DNA of 64,000 bases from Isochrysis galbana (Eukaryota; Haptophyta; Isochrysidales; Isochrysidaceae), in the NCBI GenBank assembly GCA_018136815.1, contig CM030932.1, positions 1,839,284 through 1,903,283 on the forward strand, written 5' to 3'. Positions 31,121 through 42,410 of this stretch are shown in pieces. The position numbers were made by a program, and so were the translations under genes. Each line of letters opens with the position of its first letter. The stretch's first letter is position 1. The notes under the pieces were generated by a model that saw nothing but the letters and a program-made list of their open reading frames with translations, was not told the DNA's origin and ran no database searches.

Positions 31121-31423
31121 GCGCCTACCCCCGCATGATGTGCTAGCGGATGTGCAATACTGTCCAAAATTATCCAATATCTTATTATCCGACGTTCGCG
31201 CCTCGTTAGGGGCTATTATTGGTGGCGGTGAGGTGGGCGGGAGACTGAATGAGAATTGGGGAGGAGGCAATGCATGAGGTTTCGTGAATACGATTGCAGA
31301 GCGAGAAAAAAAACATCTGATGAAGATTTTGGGCCAACACCTACTACTATCACGGTTAAATTACCTTCCTACCGACATCGCCTTTATCTCCCTTTCACCA
31401 CCTCCTTCCCTTCCCCCTCATTA
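31121..31423. other. Intergenic; short repeat shared with 40390-40440
   Basis: Non-coding. An A-run followed by ATCTGATGAAGATTTTGGGC and CACCTACTACTA (31300-31350) recurs in similar form at 40390-40440, hinting at a small dispersed element. Confidence 0.4.
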
Positions 31424-31530
31424 AGTTTATACTTGGTTCACACATGGGGGGGGCACGATCCCCCCCATCTCTCCACTCCTCCCCTGCCGTGGGGAGGGAA
31501 CCACTCATCCCCCTGGCATGCTTGATGGCT
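31424..31530 (+). repeat. Fragment of repeat R1
   Basis: Begins GTTTATACTTGGTTCACACATGGGGGGGGCACG in pieces and ends at CTGGCATGCTTGATGGCTTG, matching the first 110 bases of the R1 copies at 23843 and 22754. Confidence 0.7.
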
Positions 31531-31845
31531 TGCTGTCGCGGTTAGGGGGAGAGCCGCCCTTAGGTTTCCCCAAGGGAGCCTCTCTCCCTTGGTTTCCCGC
31601 CTTTGCGAGTTTTCGTCCGCGTCCCCTCCGTCAGATCGGGATCCCCCGATCCCCAACCCCCCCCCCCCCCCTTCTCTCTCTCTCTCTCCCCAAGTGTGTT
31701 AGGTCGGGGTTGATCATGCTCGATCCCCCTCCCTTGTTTTCTTGTGTGTGCGCGCCCTTTGTTTCCTTGTTTGCGCTTCCCCCGTGTCCCGGGTGTTTCC
31801 CGCTCTTTCTCTTGTCTTCGTCCAGAGTTCCCGAGAGTCGCCCCC

Positions 31846-33027
31846 ATGGCCGCACTCCCAGGGGCTCTGGGCAAGCTGTCCCGCCCCGCGTCGCCCCATG
31901 TTCGTGCTGGCGGTGTTCCCGCTGGTGCCTCGCCTCCCTCCAGCCCCAGTGCCCCCCGTGCTCAGCCCTTTGTGAGCCTGAGTGTCCCTGGTGTGCCCCA
32001 TTCTTGGTCACAACATTCCTTTGAGTCTCACTCCACACACACAGCCACAGCCACTCCACTCCTCGAGCCACATGGTAGCGGAGGTGTTCACGCCTCACTG
32101 CCCGTCCCAGCCTCTCCTTCACCTCCTCCCTTCGCCTCGCCCACGACCGCGCCCTCCCATCAGCCGCCATCGCACCACCACACACTTCCACCCCTCATCC
32201 ACCAGAGTCCACCGAGCACTGACTGGATGGGGGCTCCCACCTGGCACGCTGCGCAGCCCAACCGTCACATGCCGCCTGCCCAGCCAAGCCCAGCCCATCC
32301 ATACAGTCCCTTCCAGCCTTCCCAGCCTTCGGCCCACCCGCCCGCCAACCCTCGCGCAGCCGCTCTCGAATTGCTACTCCAGCAGATCCAAGCCGATTTG
32401 GCACAGCACCACACCCCACAACCTGTGACCTACCGCCCCTCTCCGTCCTTCTCGCCTGCCCCTCCCGCCCCCCTACCGGACCAGCCGGCCCCGTTCCCGG
32501 CATCGCCGCCAACCTCCCACGGCAGCGCCCGCTTCGCCGCCCTTGCCCTCGAACTCAAGGCTGAGATGCAAACAGGGTTGCAGCTGTTCAAGGAGGAGAT
32601 GCTCAAGGAGATGCGCACCGGGCTTGCAACCGCCCTCTCCGCCCTCTCCTCTCCTCCAGCCGCCGCCCTCCCCTCCCTCGCCTCTCCTCCAGCTGAATCG
32701 CCTCAGCCACCCCCTTCCAGCGCCCCTCCGGCTCCGGTTCCGCCGGGACATTCGCCTCCAAATTCGCCTCGCACTCGCCCCCCATTCCATCATCCACCCT
32801 CGCCTTCCATCCCACCCTTGCCGGCCGCCACCACCGCCTCCCTCACCACCCACCTCGACCCGGGCACACACGCCCCCTGGATGAGGCGCCTTGTCCTGCG
32901 CCTTTCCCGCCACCACCCCGCCGTGAGCGAGCTCCTTCGCCCCTCTTTCGACGCACCCATCTCCCCTTCTGAGGCCAATGTCGATTCGTGGCTCTCCGCG
33001 GGGCCATCATCGACTGTGGGTGCGTAG
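31846..33027 (+). CDS. Pro/Ser-rich protein, probable ORF1 of a deleted retroelement
   Basis: ATG at 31846, 393 residues, preceded by a C/T-rich leader (31600-31845). The first 200 residues are Pro/Ser/His-rich without structure. Residues about 220-290 include a short coiled coil (ALELKAEMQTGLQLFKEEML), which could drive multimerisation as in LINE ORF1 or Gag proteins. The C-terminal 60 residues look folded (APWMRRLVLRLSRHHPAVSELL). No zinc finger or reverse transcriptase follows. About 450 bp downstream lies a retroelement 3' tail (33480-33690). The simplest reading is a retroelement that lost its ORF2. A host gene encoding a disordered protein cannot be excluded. Confidence 0.4.
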   Translation: MAALPGALGKLSRPASPHVRAGGVPAGASPPSSPSAPRAQPFVSLSVPGVPHSWSQHSFESHSTHTATATPLLEPHGSGGVHASLPVPASPSPPPFASPTTAPSHQPPSHHHTLPPLIHQSPPSTDWMGAPTWHAAQPNRHMPPAQPSPAHPYSPFQPSQPSAHPPANPRAAALELLLQQIQADLAQHHTPQPVTYRPSPSFSPAPPAPLPDQPAPFPASPPTSHGSARFAALALELKAEMQTGLQLFKEEMLKEMRTGLATALSALSSPPAAALPSLASPPAESPQPPPSSAPPAPVPPGHSPPNSPRTRPPFHHPPSPSIPPLPAATTASLTTHLDPGTHAPWMRRLVLRLSRHHPAVSELLRPSFDAPISPSEANVDSWLSAGPSSTVGA

Positions 33028-33479
33028 GGTCGGTGCTTGCACTGGGGGGAGGACAAATATCGAGGGGAGGGGGCAATGCCCCCCCCCCCGGTACCACTCG
33101 GACACCTGGCTCGCCAGGCATGGCGGGAGTCCGGGGCTGAAAAGTTGTGTCCAATTAGCTAGTGGGGTTGGCTAGGATATAACATTTTAATTTTAATTTC
33201 CCCCCCTTCCCCCCTTCGTTCCTAAAACTCAAGAGCCTGCCGGAGCTCAGCGCTCCGACCTTCATAGAAGACGACAAAGGAACATTAACAATGAGCGCCC
33301 GCCTAGGCTTAGTAGCAAAAGCAATCGGCCTTGCCGAGAGGCTCGCCTGAGACCCAGGCACGCACCCCCCGCCACAGAACGACAAGCAACCACGCCGCGA
33401 AAACGACAATGACAGCACAAGAGACGACTAACACACCATGCGATGACACACACGACTCGACACAAGAAGAAACGGGCCG

Positions 33480-33690
33480 CCTAGAGGCACAGGAGGAAGA
33501 CGGGGAACCTCCACTAGGGGTCGGTGCACCCCGCCCAACCTAACCCCCCCAGCAACCTGGGCCCCAAGTAGTGCACGAGGGGAGATGCCGCAAGGCGGGT
33601 AGCGAGGGAGAGGAAGGGAAGTGGGCGTGGCTACAGTAGTTAAACCCGTGGCCGCGTGCGAGGCGAGAATATTAAAAGGTTTTTTTCCCC
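33480..33690 (+). repeat. Retroelement 3'-tail repeat R2, copy 1
   Basis: Shares with 34720-34935 and 55855-56065 a series of motifs: GCACAGGAGGA, GTAGTGCACGAGGGGAG, GCCGCAAGGCGGGTAG, GGGCGTGGC and a terminal GAGAATATTAAAAGGTTT. The terminal motifs also end R1, which suggests a common 3' tail recognised by one reverse transcriptase. Confidence 0.65.
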
Positions 33691-34330
33691 CTTCGTTCCT
33701 TTTATAGTTTGGTTTCCGGGGTCCGGCTCGCGTTCCCCCCCTGCCGCATGTCGCATTCGCGAATCGACACTCGTTAGGCTGCTCTCTCTTCTCTTCGTCG
33801 TTCGGCATTATCGTTATCATTCTCTGCTTTCTCTCGTTCTCGGTCAATAGCTTCGCGTGGACCCCTAAGATCTGGGGTTGTGGAGCGTCCTCTCTCTTTC
33901 TCTCGAAGAGAAGGGAAGTTTCCCCACCTTTCTTCCTCCCAGGCGCCTCGCAAATAGGTTTAATTCGCTATCTCCCCTGCGTTTCTTTACCTGCTTCCGG
34001 ATGCAATCAGATTTAATTTGCGACCTCTTCGTATCTCTACCTTAGGCACGTCGCACTTCTTTCGTTTCATATAGTATGTTCCTTCGAATCCTGCGTCGCA
34101 AGATTGCCCCTCGATTCCGTTATGGCGCGATTCCCGTTCTAGACGAGATCGCCGACAGATCGCCCTTTGATCGTCGTCCGTCGCTGTTTGATCGGAGTGT
34201 TTGGGTTTGATTTTAGTCGAGTTACGTGAGAAAAGTCGTGAGGCGAGAGTCGGGGTGTTTCCTGGGTATCTGTGTCCGTCGTCCTATCGTCAGCCGTCAT
34301 CCGTCGCTCTCGCTCTCCTCTAACACTCAT
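33691..34330 (-). mobile_element. Probable LINE 3'-end fragment and flanking non-coding DNA
   Basis: On the minus strand the sequence ending near 33691 carries GAGCCGGACCCCGGAAACC, as do the 3' ends of the LINE pieces at 40975-41095 (minus) and 54215-54350 (plus). The rest of the interval is AT-richer non-coding DNA without recognised genes. Confidence 0.35.
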
Positions 34331-34719
34331 ACCCTACAAACCCTCCTCTCCTCGCCAGGCCACCTGCCTGCCATCACAGCCCCTCTCCTTTCTCAGGCGC
34401 GCGACCGGCGTCAATCAAGCCAATTGGCGGCTCGGGCTGGTGGGGCATCATTGTGTCCCGGTAGCGATTTTTCTCGCGCGTAACGCAGCCAAACCGGAGG
34501 GAATGGATACCGAATGAAGGCAAGCCGCTTCGCACCTCCTAAGCAAGGCGCGGGAGGGGCAGAAACCGGAGGGAAGGGAGACCAAATCGAAGCGGCAAGC
34601 CGCCTCAGAACGACAATCCACGCCGAATAACCTCTCCGACGCGAAACCGGTACGAGACATCAGGCAACTCATCACCAACGCGGCACCCGCGTCACGTTAA
34701 GAAAGAAACAGTCTACCCA
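34331..34719. other. Non-coding, with pieces related to the inverted-repeat element at 55004-55129
   Basis: Contains two GAAGGCAAGCCGC / GGCAAGCCGCCT segments and two AAACCGGAGGGAA segments (34490-34610). These match the ends and interior of the intron-forming element at 55004-55129. No gene is visible. Confidence 0.4.
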
Positions 34720-34935
34720 GCGGCACAGGAGGAGGCGGCGAAAACGTGGGTGCCGCTGGGGGCAGTTGCACCGCCCGCTCAACCTAGTCACCCCCGTGAG
34801 CCCCTAAGTCCTAAGTAGAGCACAAGGGGAGATGCCGCAAGGCGGGTAGTGAGGGATAGGAAGGGGAATGGGCGTGGCCATAGAAGTGAACCCCAAAGTC
34901 GCGCGCGAGGCGAGAATATCAAAAGGTTTTGTTTG
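34720..34935 (+). repeat. Retroelement 3'-tail repeat R2, copy 2
   Basis: Same motif order as 33480-33690: GGCACAGGAGGAGG, GTAGAGCACAAGGGGAG, GCCGCAAGGCGGGTAG, GGGCGTGGC, and an end at GAGAATATCAAAAGGTTTTG. Confidence 0.65.
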
Positions 34936-35246
34936 TTTCATTCACTTTCCTTATCACATTGGCAACACACACGCTCGATATTGTTCTTCTGGATATCACG
35001 GCTTTGGGGAGTGATGAGTCTCGCGCGTGATTGTGGTGCGCTCTAGTGCATGCACGCACCGAACGCCTTTGGAATGTGAAGCAATATGGAAGGACCAAGA
35101 AACGAGTGCCACATTTTCATTTGGAGTAAGTGTGCCGCGCCGAATCCGTTGCGCGGGTACAACGCCTTCAACCCGTTTTTAGGTCCCAGGGCAGGCAAAC
35201 TGTGTATGTCACCGGCTTACTTTAGCTTGACAACAGTCGGCTGGAA

Positions 35247-38200
35247 TCACTCGTCATCGTCATCGTCGTCTAGCACACGTCGCTTCTTGCGCAATGCACC
35301 TTCGCCTTCGTCAGCGCGATCACCCCCATCGTCCTTCCCATCATCGAAAATATCGCGCATGGTCTCATCTTCATTTGCGCTTGGCGCAGGACCGGCATTA
35401 GCCCGCTTTAGCCGACCACCACCTCCAGTAGTCTCTGTCTCTCCATTCGCCTCATCCCCGGTCTCAGACTGGGCAAAGTTGCCGGCTGGCTCGTCATTGT
35501 CCGATGCGTCGCTACCAAAGAGCGCGGCATCCGCATCCGCGTCGGGCTCTTCTACGGCAGCAGGTGCAGGTGGCGGAAAATCCTCCGAGTCGGAGTCGTC
35601 CTCTCCAAGCGGCACACCATCGGCCGCACGCCGCTTGCGACTCTTCGCTTTGGCTGCTGCCTCCGCAGCACGCGCCTCCTCCTCTTTCCACAAACTAAGC
35701 TTCGCCTCCAATGCAGCCTTCTTCTCTCGAATGAGACGCGCCTCCTCTTCCTCGGCTACACGCCGCGCCTCGATTTCTGCTGCCTCGATGGCAGCCTTCT
35801 CCGCTGCCAGTGCAGCCAACCTGATACGTGATGTCGATAGTCGGAGGCAACATGATAGGAAGTAAAACACAGGGTTGACATATCAAGCCTCCCCCCCCCC
35901 GTTCTTTCCCGCTCCCAGAGGTGTGCCCCAACGGCGCATCTTAGCAGACGCTAGGCAACGTGATCACATCACTGTAACAAGACCGCGGAGCCTGGGAAGC
36001 GAATTATGTCGGGGCGAAACGCGGATGCTAGTGCCAACATTCGGGAAGGCTTACCTTTCATCAGCTATCCGCTGTGCTTCAGCCTGCGCAATAGTCCTGA
36101 GCTCGGCTTCCTTCTGTTCTTCCTCAATAGCAGTTTGTAGAGTCAGGCATCGCCCACGGAGAGAAGCGACGCGAGCTGCCGTGACCCCGCCGGCCTTAGC
36201 GCCGTCCCAGTCGGCCTCTTGGACATCTAGAAGGTCTCGAATGACATCCAGCTTAGCGATAGCGATGGCCACGTTTGAGGCAGCTGTGTTGATAGCGGCG
36301 AGCGAGCGCGGCGGGCCATTTCGAGGCGGCTTGGCCGAGCGATAGAGAACGGCCGCAAGGTTGTACCGGGTGCCAAGATGGTTTGGTCGTTGATAGAGCG
36401 CGCGTGAAAGCACGCGCCGCGCGTCAATTAGTGACCCTGCATCAAAATGAGCTCGAGCTTGAAGGGCCAGCAGCGAGGCCGAAGGTGCACCGATGTCGCG
36501 CCGCTGGGCCTTCTCATACAAGACGATGGCCGCCTGCGGCTCTCTCTGTACCGCGTGGATCTGGGCTAGGTTAGAGAGGGCCGAGTCGCACTCGGGCGCA
36601 GCATCACGCACGGCGGTGAAGATTGAACGTGCTTCAACTAACCGGCCTACGCGATGCCAAAAAGTGGGCAGCGATCGGATAGCACATCGCTGGAAATCCG
36701 ATGAGAAGACAAATCCAGCATAGCTTGCCGCGGGCCTACGCGCCCATCCCTCGACACGCGCAGGGGTGTATATCACGGGGGCATGGCGCTCGCGTACCCT
36801 TCTTGGCGCAGACTATACCAAGCCCATTGGCAGCATATGCGTTGTTTGGCTGTTGCCCGAGTACAGCACGATATAATTCAGTGGCCTTATCCAAGTACGC
36901 TTGCTCTTCCTTAAGTTCACGCTTCTTTGCCGTCGCAAGATGCACCTGCGACCCGGGGACGTCAGAAGTCACGAAGCTGACGAACATCGCAAATCGGCTA
37001 GCAAATGGGCTCTTCCTCGAAGGGGCCACCTTCTCAGCACCGCGGCGGCAAGCCTCCTCTTCATCTGCGCTTAGATTGCACCGCGGCTCGCCCACATCTG
37101 GACACGGCGAGGGGTGCACATATAGCAATGCCTCTCGAGATGACTCACGGCAGCCAAGGAAACAACCAAGAGTGAATGAAACGGGATTCACCCCTGCTAC
37201 GACGCAGTTTGGCACACGCCTAGGAATGACACCTGGATGTTTGCTAGCGAGAGCATCGCGTAGGCATCCCTTTTGCATCCCTCGCATTGTTCGATGACTC
37301 TTTTGAAGCATCCGTCAGCAGCCGACCACTCGCCCTGCGCAATATAGACATTTCCCATTGCGCACCACAAGTCAGGATGAAGCGGATCTACTTCAAGACC
37401 CTAAGAGGCGACGTGAATTGGCGCACCGATAGTCAGATCGAATGGGGACATCCCGCCGATTTCAGTGATTATTTCGTAGTGTGCGTCCCTGCAAATTGCG
37501 ACGCAACGAGCGGCACGAGGCGAACACCTCCCAGAGCGTGCTCATAATAGACTGCCAAAATGAGACAGCCAAAGCAAAGTGTCACGCCGGGTCCCTCACC
37601 TTTTTGAGCCAAGCAGACGCGCCTTGGAGGTTTCCAGCGGCGCGCTCGCACGTAGCGAGGCGCACAAATGCATCAATATAATTGGGATGCTCCTCCAGCA
37701 AGGACGTGTATTGGGCAACAGCCTTGTCGGCATGCCCTTGATCCTCCCACAGCCGACCCTAGCGATGAGCAACAGCACGGGTGTGAGGTGCGCCACAGCA
37801 CTTGCTTCTTGAAACATTGCGCATGCTGCCTCGAATGCCCGGTGGACCCATTCTTTTGCCCACATGCCAAACCCCATCCTGTCTCCGAAAAGCTCACATC
37901 ACCCCTTGTCCCAAAAGCTCTATACCACCCCGTGTCTTTTACCAAGTTGAATTTGACTGTGACGGCATGCATTTTGGCAACTTCTGTCGCCTCGCTGGAA
38001 TCGCACAGGCGAAGGGCGGCCTGAGGTCGCACAGCGCGGTCATGGCAGTCAGATCCCCGCCCGACTATCCATGGGTACGAAGGAAAGCACTCATAAATTC
38101 GCAGAGGAGATGAGCTTCGTGATCTCGCATGGCCGAGTGCAAGAGTGTGCCCACGAGCACCGATGCGATGGCTAGAACAAAATGGTAGAACTTACCTGAT

Positions 38201-40237
38201 ATGCTTGCTCAGCACTGCCTAATTTACCAAGCCTCTGTCTGAGCACGCCAAGATTGTTCCACAGGGCAATTGGAACCCGTCGCCCCGCCCTCTTTAGGAT
38301 GGCAGCCGCCCTCTCATAGGCCGTCAAGGCCACCGCTTGTCCGGAGGCGGATTCATGGACCTAAATGTGCCAGGGAGGGGAGGGGGGGTCATCATACTGC
38401 GCAAGGGAGCTCCGCATACGCCCCGGCATTCAAAACAGCGGGAAAAGGGGCGTTACCTTGGCCAGCTCGAGCCAAGCGACCACGTCATTTGGGGCGAGCT
38501 CAGTGGCACGCGTCAGCCTATCAGTTGCGAGCTTCAACCTACCCATCTGCGTATGGAATGTCAAGACGACCGACAGTTGGTGAGAACACTGTGCTCGTCG
38601 AAACATCGGCGCGCATGAAAGAGCAGGGCAGCTAGGTGCATGTCAGTCCTCCATGGTGATCATCAATGCTCACCTGCGCGTACAGCATTCCTGCTAGCTT
38701 GAGCGCATCTATATTGTCAGCATCGCTCTTGAGAATGCGTTCAAAGCATTCAAGAGCCCGCTTTCCATCATTGTTGACAAGATGCATCTGAACACGCCGA
38801 GGGCAAAGGTGAGAGTGCATAGAAGATAAGTACAAGTACTGAGTCGAGGAGTGGGGGTGTTTGATGAGTGCCCCAGCCCCCCCCCCCCCCTTTCCCTTTC
38901 GACCCGCCCTTGAACGCAATAAGGCAGTTACAATGCAGCAGAATAAAATGGATCGCAGTTGCGTGAAGTCGACCACACGCATAGTACAGCGTGAGCCCTA
39001 CTGAGGTCACCCAGTCTGTACACCACTTATCCGTGTCTCGCCATCGCTGCTCACCTGCCCAAGTCCATAGTAGGGCGGCAGGAAAGGAGGCGACTCCTTG
39101 ATCGCTTGATTATACCATTGAAGCGCCGAGGAGAAGTCGAGTAGCGCGTGGAAGACGCGTGCCATGTGGTAGGCGGCTTCCGCCCGAACGCTCGAGGATG
39201 ATGACAGCCGAAAGGCACACTGAAGGGTGGGATCAAAAGCGCGCGAGAAAGGCAGGAGCGTCAAGGGCGCTAGTGTAGTAAGTAAGGCCAAAGCAAGATG
39301 CAATGGACATTCTTAGTCTTACCTGGGCCAGCATCTTTGCGTGATCGTATTCAGCCTTCAGAAAGTAGTGATTGGCCAGCTGGTTCAGGACAACAGGATG
39401 CGTGGGCTCGAGCTGATAGGCGTGTTTGAGCCGCTCCATCCCTTCCACCACCCGTCCCTCATTGCAGTCAAGCACCGCAAGCCCCGCCAACGCCTCAACT
39501 GAATCAGAGTCAAGGTCAAGTACTCGCTCGAGCGCCTTGCGCGCGAGGGCCGGCTGGCCTAACTTAGCGGAAGTATAGGCGAGGCCGAGGCGAACAACAG
39601 ATGGTGGCGAGGGATTGACGGAGAACACCTCCCGGTAAAGCCGTCGCGACTCTTCAATGGCGCCGCTCTGGAACTTGGCGCAAGCTTTGCCAAGCAGCAC
39701 TGGGACATTGCTGCCACAGTAGTCTGCCGCCGAGTCAAGCTTGGCTGCGGCGCGCTCGAGATCACCCTGTGAAAGTAGAAGCATAGCTTCGCCAACCATA
39801 GATCCCGGGTTGAGCAGGTCAATTTTCTGCGCCCACTGGAAGTATCTCTTTGCCTGCTCAAATCCCTGCTTGCGCGACGGCTTGTCACGATCGCGCGAGG
39901 CGATGGCCACGTGGCATGAGGCGAGAGCGTTGAGAATAGCGACGAATTGAGTCTTCACTTTGGTGTCTGAGCCAAATTGCTCGAAGAGCATGTTCTCGTA
40001 CTCGTACGGCCGCTCAGAGGGCTGCTCCGCCAGCTCGAGCAGTGGCTTGAGAAGGTTGCGGAAGTGGTCGATGCGCCCCTGCGTGTAGTACTCGACGGCG
40101 AAGCGGAGCCAGAGATCGAGTGGCGCCATCTCAGCCTGAAGAATGTCGATCACGTCGTTCACATCCTCTGGCAGCTCGTCCACGTGAACCTCGACCACCT
40201 CCTCGGAGCCCTGCACCGGGATCAAGATCGACGCCAT
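35247..40237 (-). CDS. CTR9: CTR9, TPR subunit of the Paf1 complex, 11 exons
   Basis: Exons in transcription order: 40237-39323, 39219-39055, 38787-38674, 38546-38457, 38360-38196, 38020-37943, 37758-37600, 37400-37233, 36945-36798, 36646-36055, 35820-35247. All ten introns are GT-AG (96-287 bp) and the exons join into 1,055 residues. The N-terminus (ILIPVQGSEEVVEVHVDELPEDV...DILQAE) matches the diagnostic start of Ctr9. It is followed by about fifteen TPR repeats, with NVPVLLGKACAKFQSG, HPVVLNQLANHYFLKAEYDHA and NNAYAANGLGIVCAKKG at family positions. Then come a long charged coiled coil (RLAALAAEKAAIEAAEIEARR) and an acidic Ser/Asp-rich tail ending in DDDDDDE. Ctr9 scaffolds the Paf1 complex on elongating RNA polymerase II and links it to histone H2B ubiquitination. 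It acts in the nucleus. Human CTR9 is about 1,170 residues. Only the second-to-last three exons break codons. Confidence 0.95.
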
Positions 40238-40480
40238 CGCGCCGCGCGCCGCCGGGGGGAAGGGCGCGGGGGAGAGATTTTTTGTAGAGGAGTGGAGTGT
40301 GAGAGCTGGGAATACTAATGACTACTGAGATGTTCTTGTGGAGGTAAAGGAGCAAAGGAGGTGGTACGAGTACTCCGTGTCTACCCAATTCCTAAAAAAA
40401 AAATCTGAAGATTCTGGGCTACACACCTACTAGACTAGGGTACTTCCCCATCCCTGCTGCCACCGCCCTTAGCTTCCCTT

Positions 40481-40947
40481 CCTAGTTGGGCTGTAAGTAC
40501 TGATATTAGTACTGATGCATTAGTATTAGCTCCCCAGGAGCTGATATATTGATGTTAGTTCCTAGGCTGCCAGTTCAAAAATAAAACTGAAAACAAAACT
40601 CCGGAGCGGGAACGAGCCCCCGCGAACAAGCGCAGAGGCGCGCCAGCCCCAGCCCGCTCCCTCCCCCCGCCTATCTCTCCTGCTAGCTGCCCACCCCCCA
40701 CCACCTTGGACTCTTGGCCTCTTCACATGCACCTGCCAACTCGTGCTCTCTGTTTATTTGCGCTGCCCTCCCCTTTGCGCACGCGCCACGCGCTGCACGC
40801 TGAACACTCCCCAGTATGTATAAGTATAATAATAGCGATACTAGAAGTTATAATAGGGGTGTAAGCTGATATTAGTACTGATGTAAGTACTGATGTAAGT
40901 GTAAGCTCAAAACCACCGTAAGCTTACGGACTGACAGCCCAACTAGG
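40481..40947. mobile_element. Non-autonomous inverted-repeat element (MITE-like), 467 bp
   Basis: The ends are inverted copies: CCTAGTTGGGCTGTAAGTAC at 40481-40500 and, on the other strand from 40947, CCTAGTTGGGCTGTCAGTCC. Subterminal TAGTACTGATATTAGTACTGATG-type repeats flank both ends (40496-40560 and 40868-40910). There is no coding capacity. A possible 3 bp CTT duplication flanks it. It lies 240 bp upstream of the CTR9 start codon, so it is part of, or next to, that promoter. Confidence 0.65.
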
Positions 40948-40974
40948 CTTTCCTTTCCTCCACCTCCTCCCCTT

Positions 40975-42310
40975 CCCCCCTTCATTCCTTTGTCTTCGGT
41001 ATCCGGGGTTCGGCTCGGGTGCGCTACCACGAGCCTGGTTCAAAGCGCGGGTTCCGGGCAGGCCTGTTGTTGGTCAATTGTCATCGTGTGTCTGTTGGGT
41101 CACGGGCTTGCTCGTCCTTCTCGCCCTTCCTGGTCGCTATTGTGTCTCGGGGGGTTTATGTCCAGTCGAGGTGTATCTCGTCTCAGATTTGTTCTGTTTC
41201 GCGGGTCTCTCGGCTATTATATATGCCACCCCCATCGAGGTGGTCAGGGTTTGTAGCTCTAGACTTGGTTCTAGCTTTCCTCTTGCACCTAGTGTGAACA
41301 ATGGGTAAACATCGTTCACGTCGATCCTTTTCTTCGGCTGTCTGCCCATGCCTGCTTGGGCGGTCCTAGCCGAGTCTGTCGTACTCGCAAATAGTAGTGC
41401 CTTGCTTAGTGTCGTGTACCTGTCTATCGTTCTTATCAACACTGATTCCACCGAGGAATCAATGCCGTCGTAGTGTATCTTGTAGAAGTCTGTTAAGATA
41501 TATCTCCACGCTAGAGTGTAGAGTATGGTGAGCGATCGCGGTGTTTTCCCCCCGGGGTGCATGAAAAGGTTATCTACGATTACCTCTTCCCTGCTTCTAC
41601 CACTTCGGGGAGTGTACCTTGCCAGTTTGTCGAGCGTCTCGAATATCTTGACTACCCTCGGGCATTCGCCTAAGTGGGTGGAAGATTCGTTAGACGCCTT
41701 GCACATGCGGCAAGTTTTGTCTCTGTCCGCGAACCGGTTGTAGGTGCCTATCCTTCTGTGGGTTATATGCTTGAAGTGGAGGTGTGTATCTCTCGCCGTC
41801 ATCATCGGGGATGTATATATTGTGGCTAGATGTTCCCACGTGTTGTCAGGTGTCGGTAGTCGCTGTGTTTCCAATTCTCAGGTCCCGTTAGGCGTCTACG
41901 CTTTCCGTCTGTCTTCTGCATTGCTCGTGTTAGTTGCTCCACTCCCATTTTGTCTAGCGGGGTATCTCCGTCCAGGGTATACTCGTCCGCTAAGGGGTAT
42001 TCCAATCTTTTGTTTGATTTGAAGCCATCCCCCCATTTTGCCGGTGGGGAGGGATCTAGCTGCTCGGGGCGTTTAGCCAGCGGCATGTTGTCGGTGCGCG
42101 GGAACGCGCAAGGTACAAGGCATACGCCGTCGGCCCATGCCTTCTCGTAGTTGTGTGAGCGGTTGCACCGCTTCCCTTTAATGTTCATCGGGCATTTGCC
42201 CATTGGGAATCGAGTGCAAGCGCCGAGGGCGTCCGGGTTGATGGTGTCGTGGAGTGTTTTCTTGGGCGGAGCCAATTGCCAATTGACGCTGTTGGACGCG
42301 CAGGAGGCGG
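40975..42310 (-). pseudogene. LINE 3' part: CCCH-finger segment fused to the C-terminal zinc-binding region of ORF2
   Basis: Read downwards from the gap, the frame 42275-41826 encodes C-TRFPMGK-C-PMNIKGKR-C-NRS-H, related to the finger at 2776-3045. A second frame, 41874-41137, encodes the post-RT region of a non-LTR retrotransposon, with C-RM-C-KASNESST-H-LGE-C. The reverse transcriptase itself is absent, so an internal deletion or recombination joined ORF1-like and ORF2 C-terminal sequence. The two frames overlap out of phase. The 3' UTR (41136-40975) ends with GCCGAACCCCGGATACC followed by a G/A-rich tail, also seen at 54215-54350. Confidence 0.7.
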
Positions 42311-42410
42311 NNNNNNNNNNNNNNNNNNNNNNNNNNNNNNNNNNNNNNNNNNNNNNNNNNNNNNNNNNNNNNNNNNNNNNNNNNNNNNNNNNNNNNNNNN
42401 NNNNNNNNNN
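42311..42410. other. Assembly gap (100 N)
   Basis: Exactly 100 N. It separates the LINE fragment from the truncated pol of copy B, so protease, RT, integrase and the 3' LTR of copy B are either in the gap or absent. Any frame reading through the Ns is meaningless. Confidence 0.99.
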
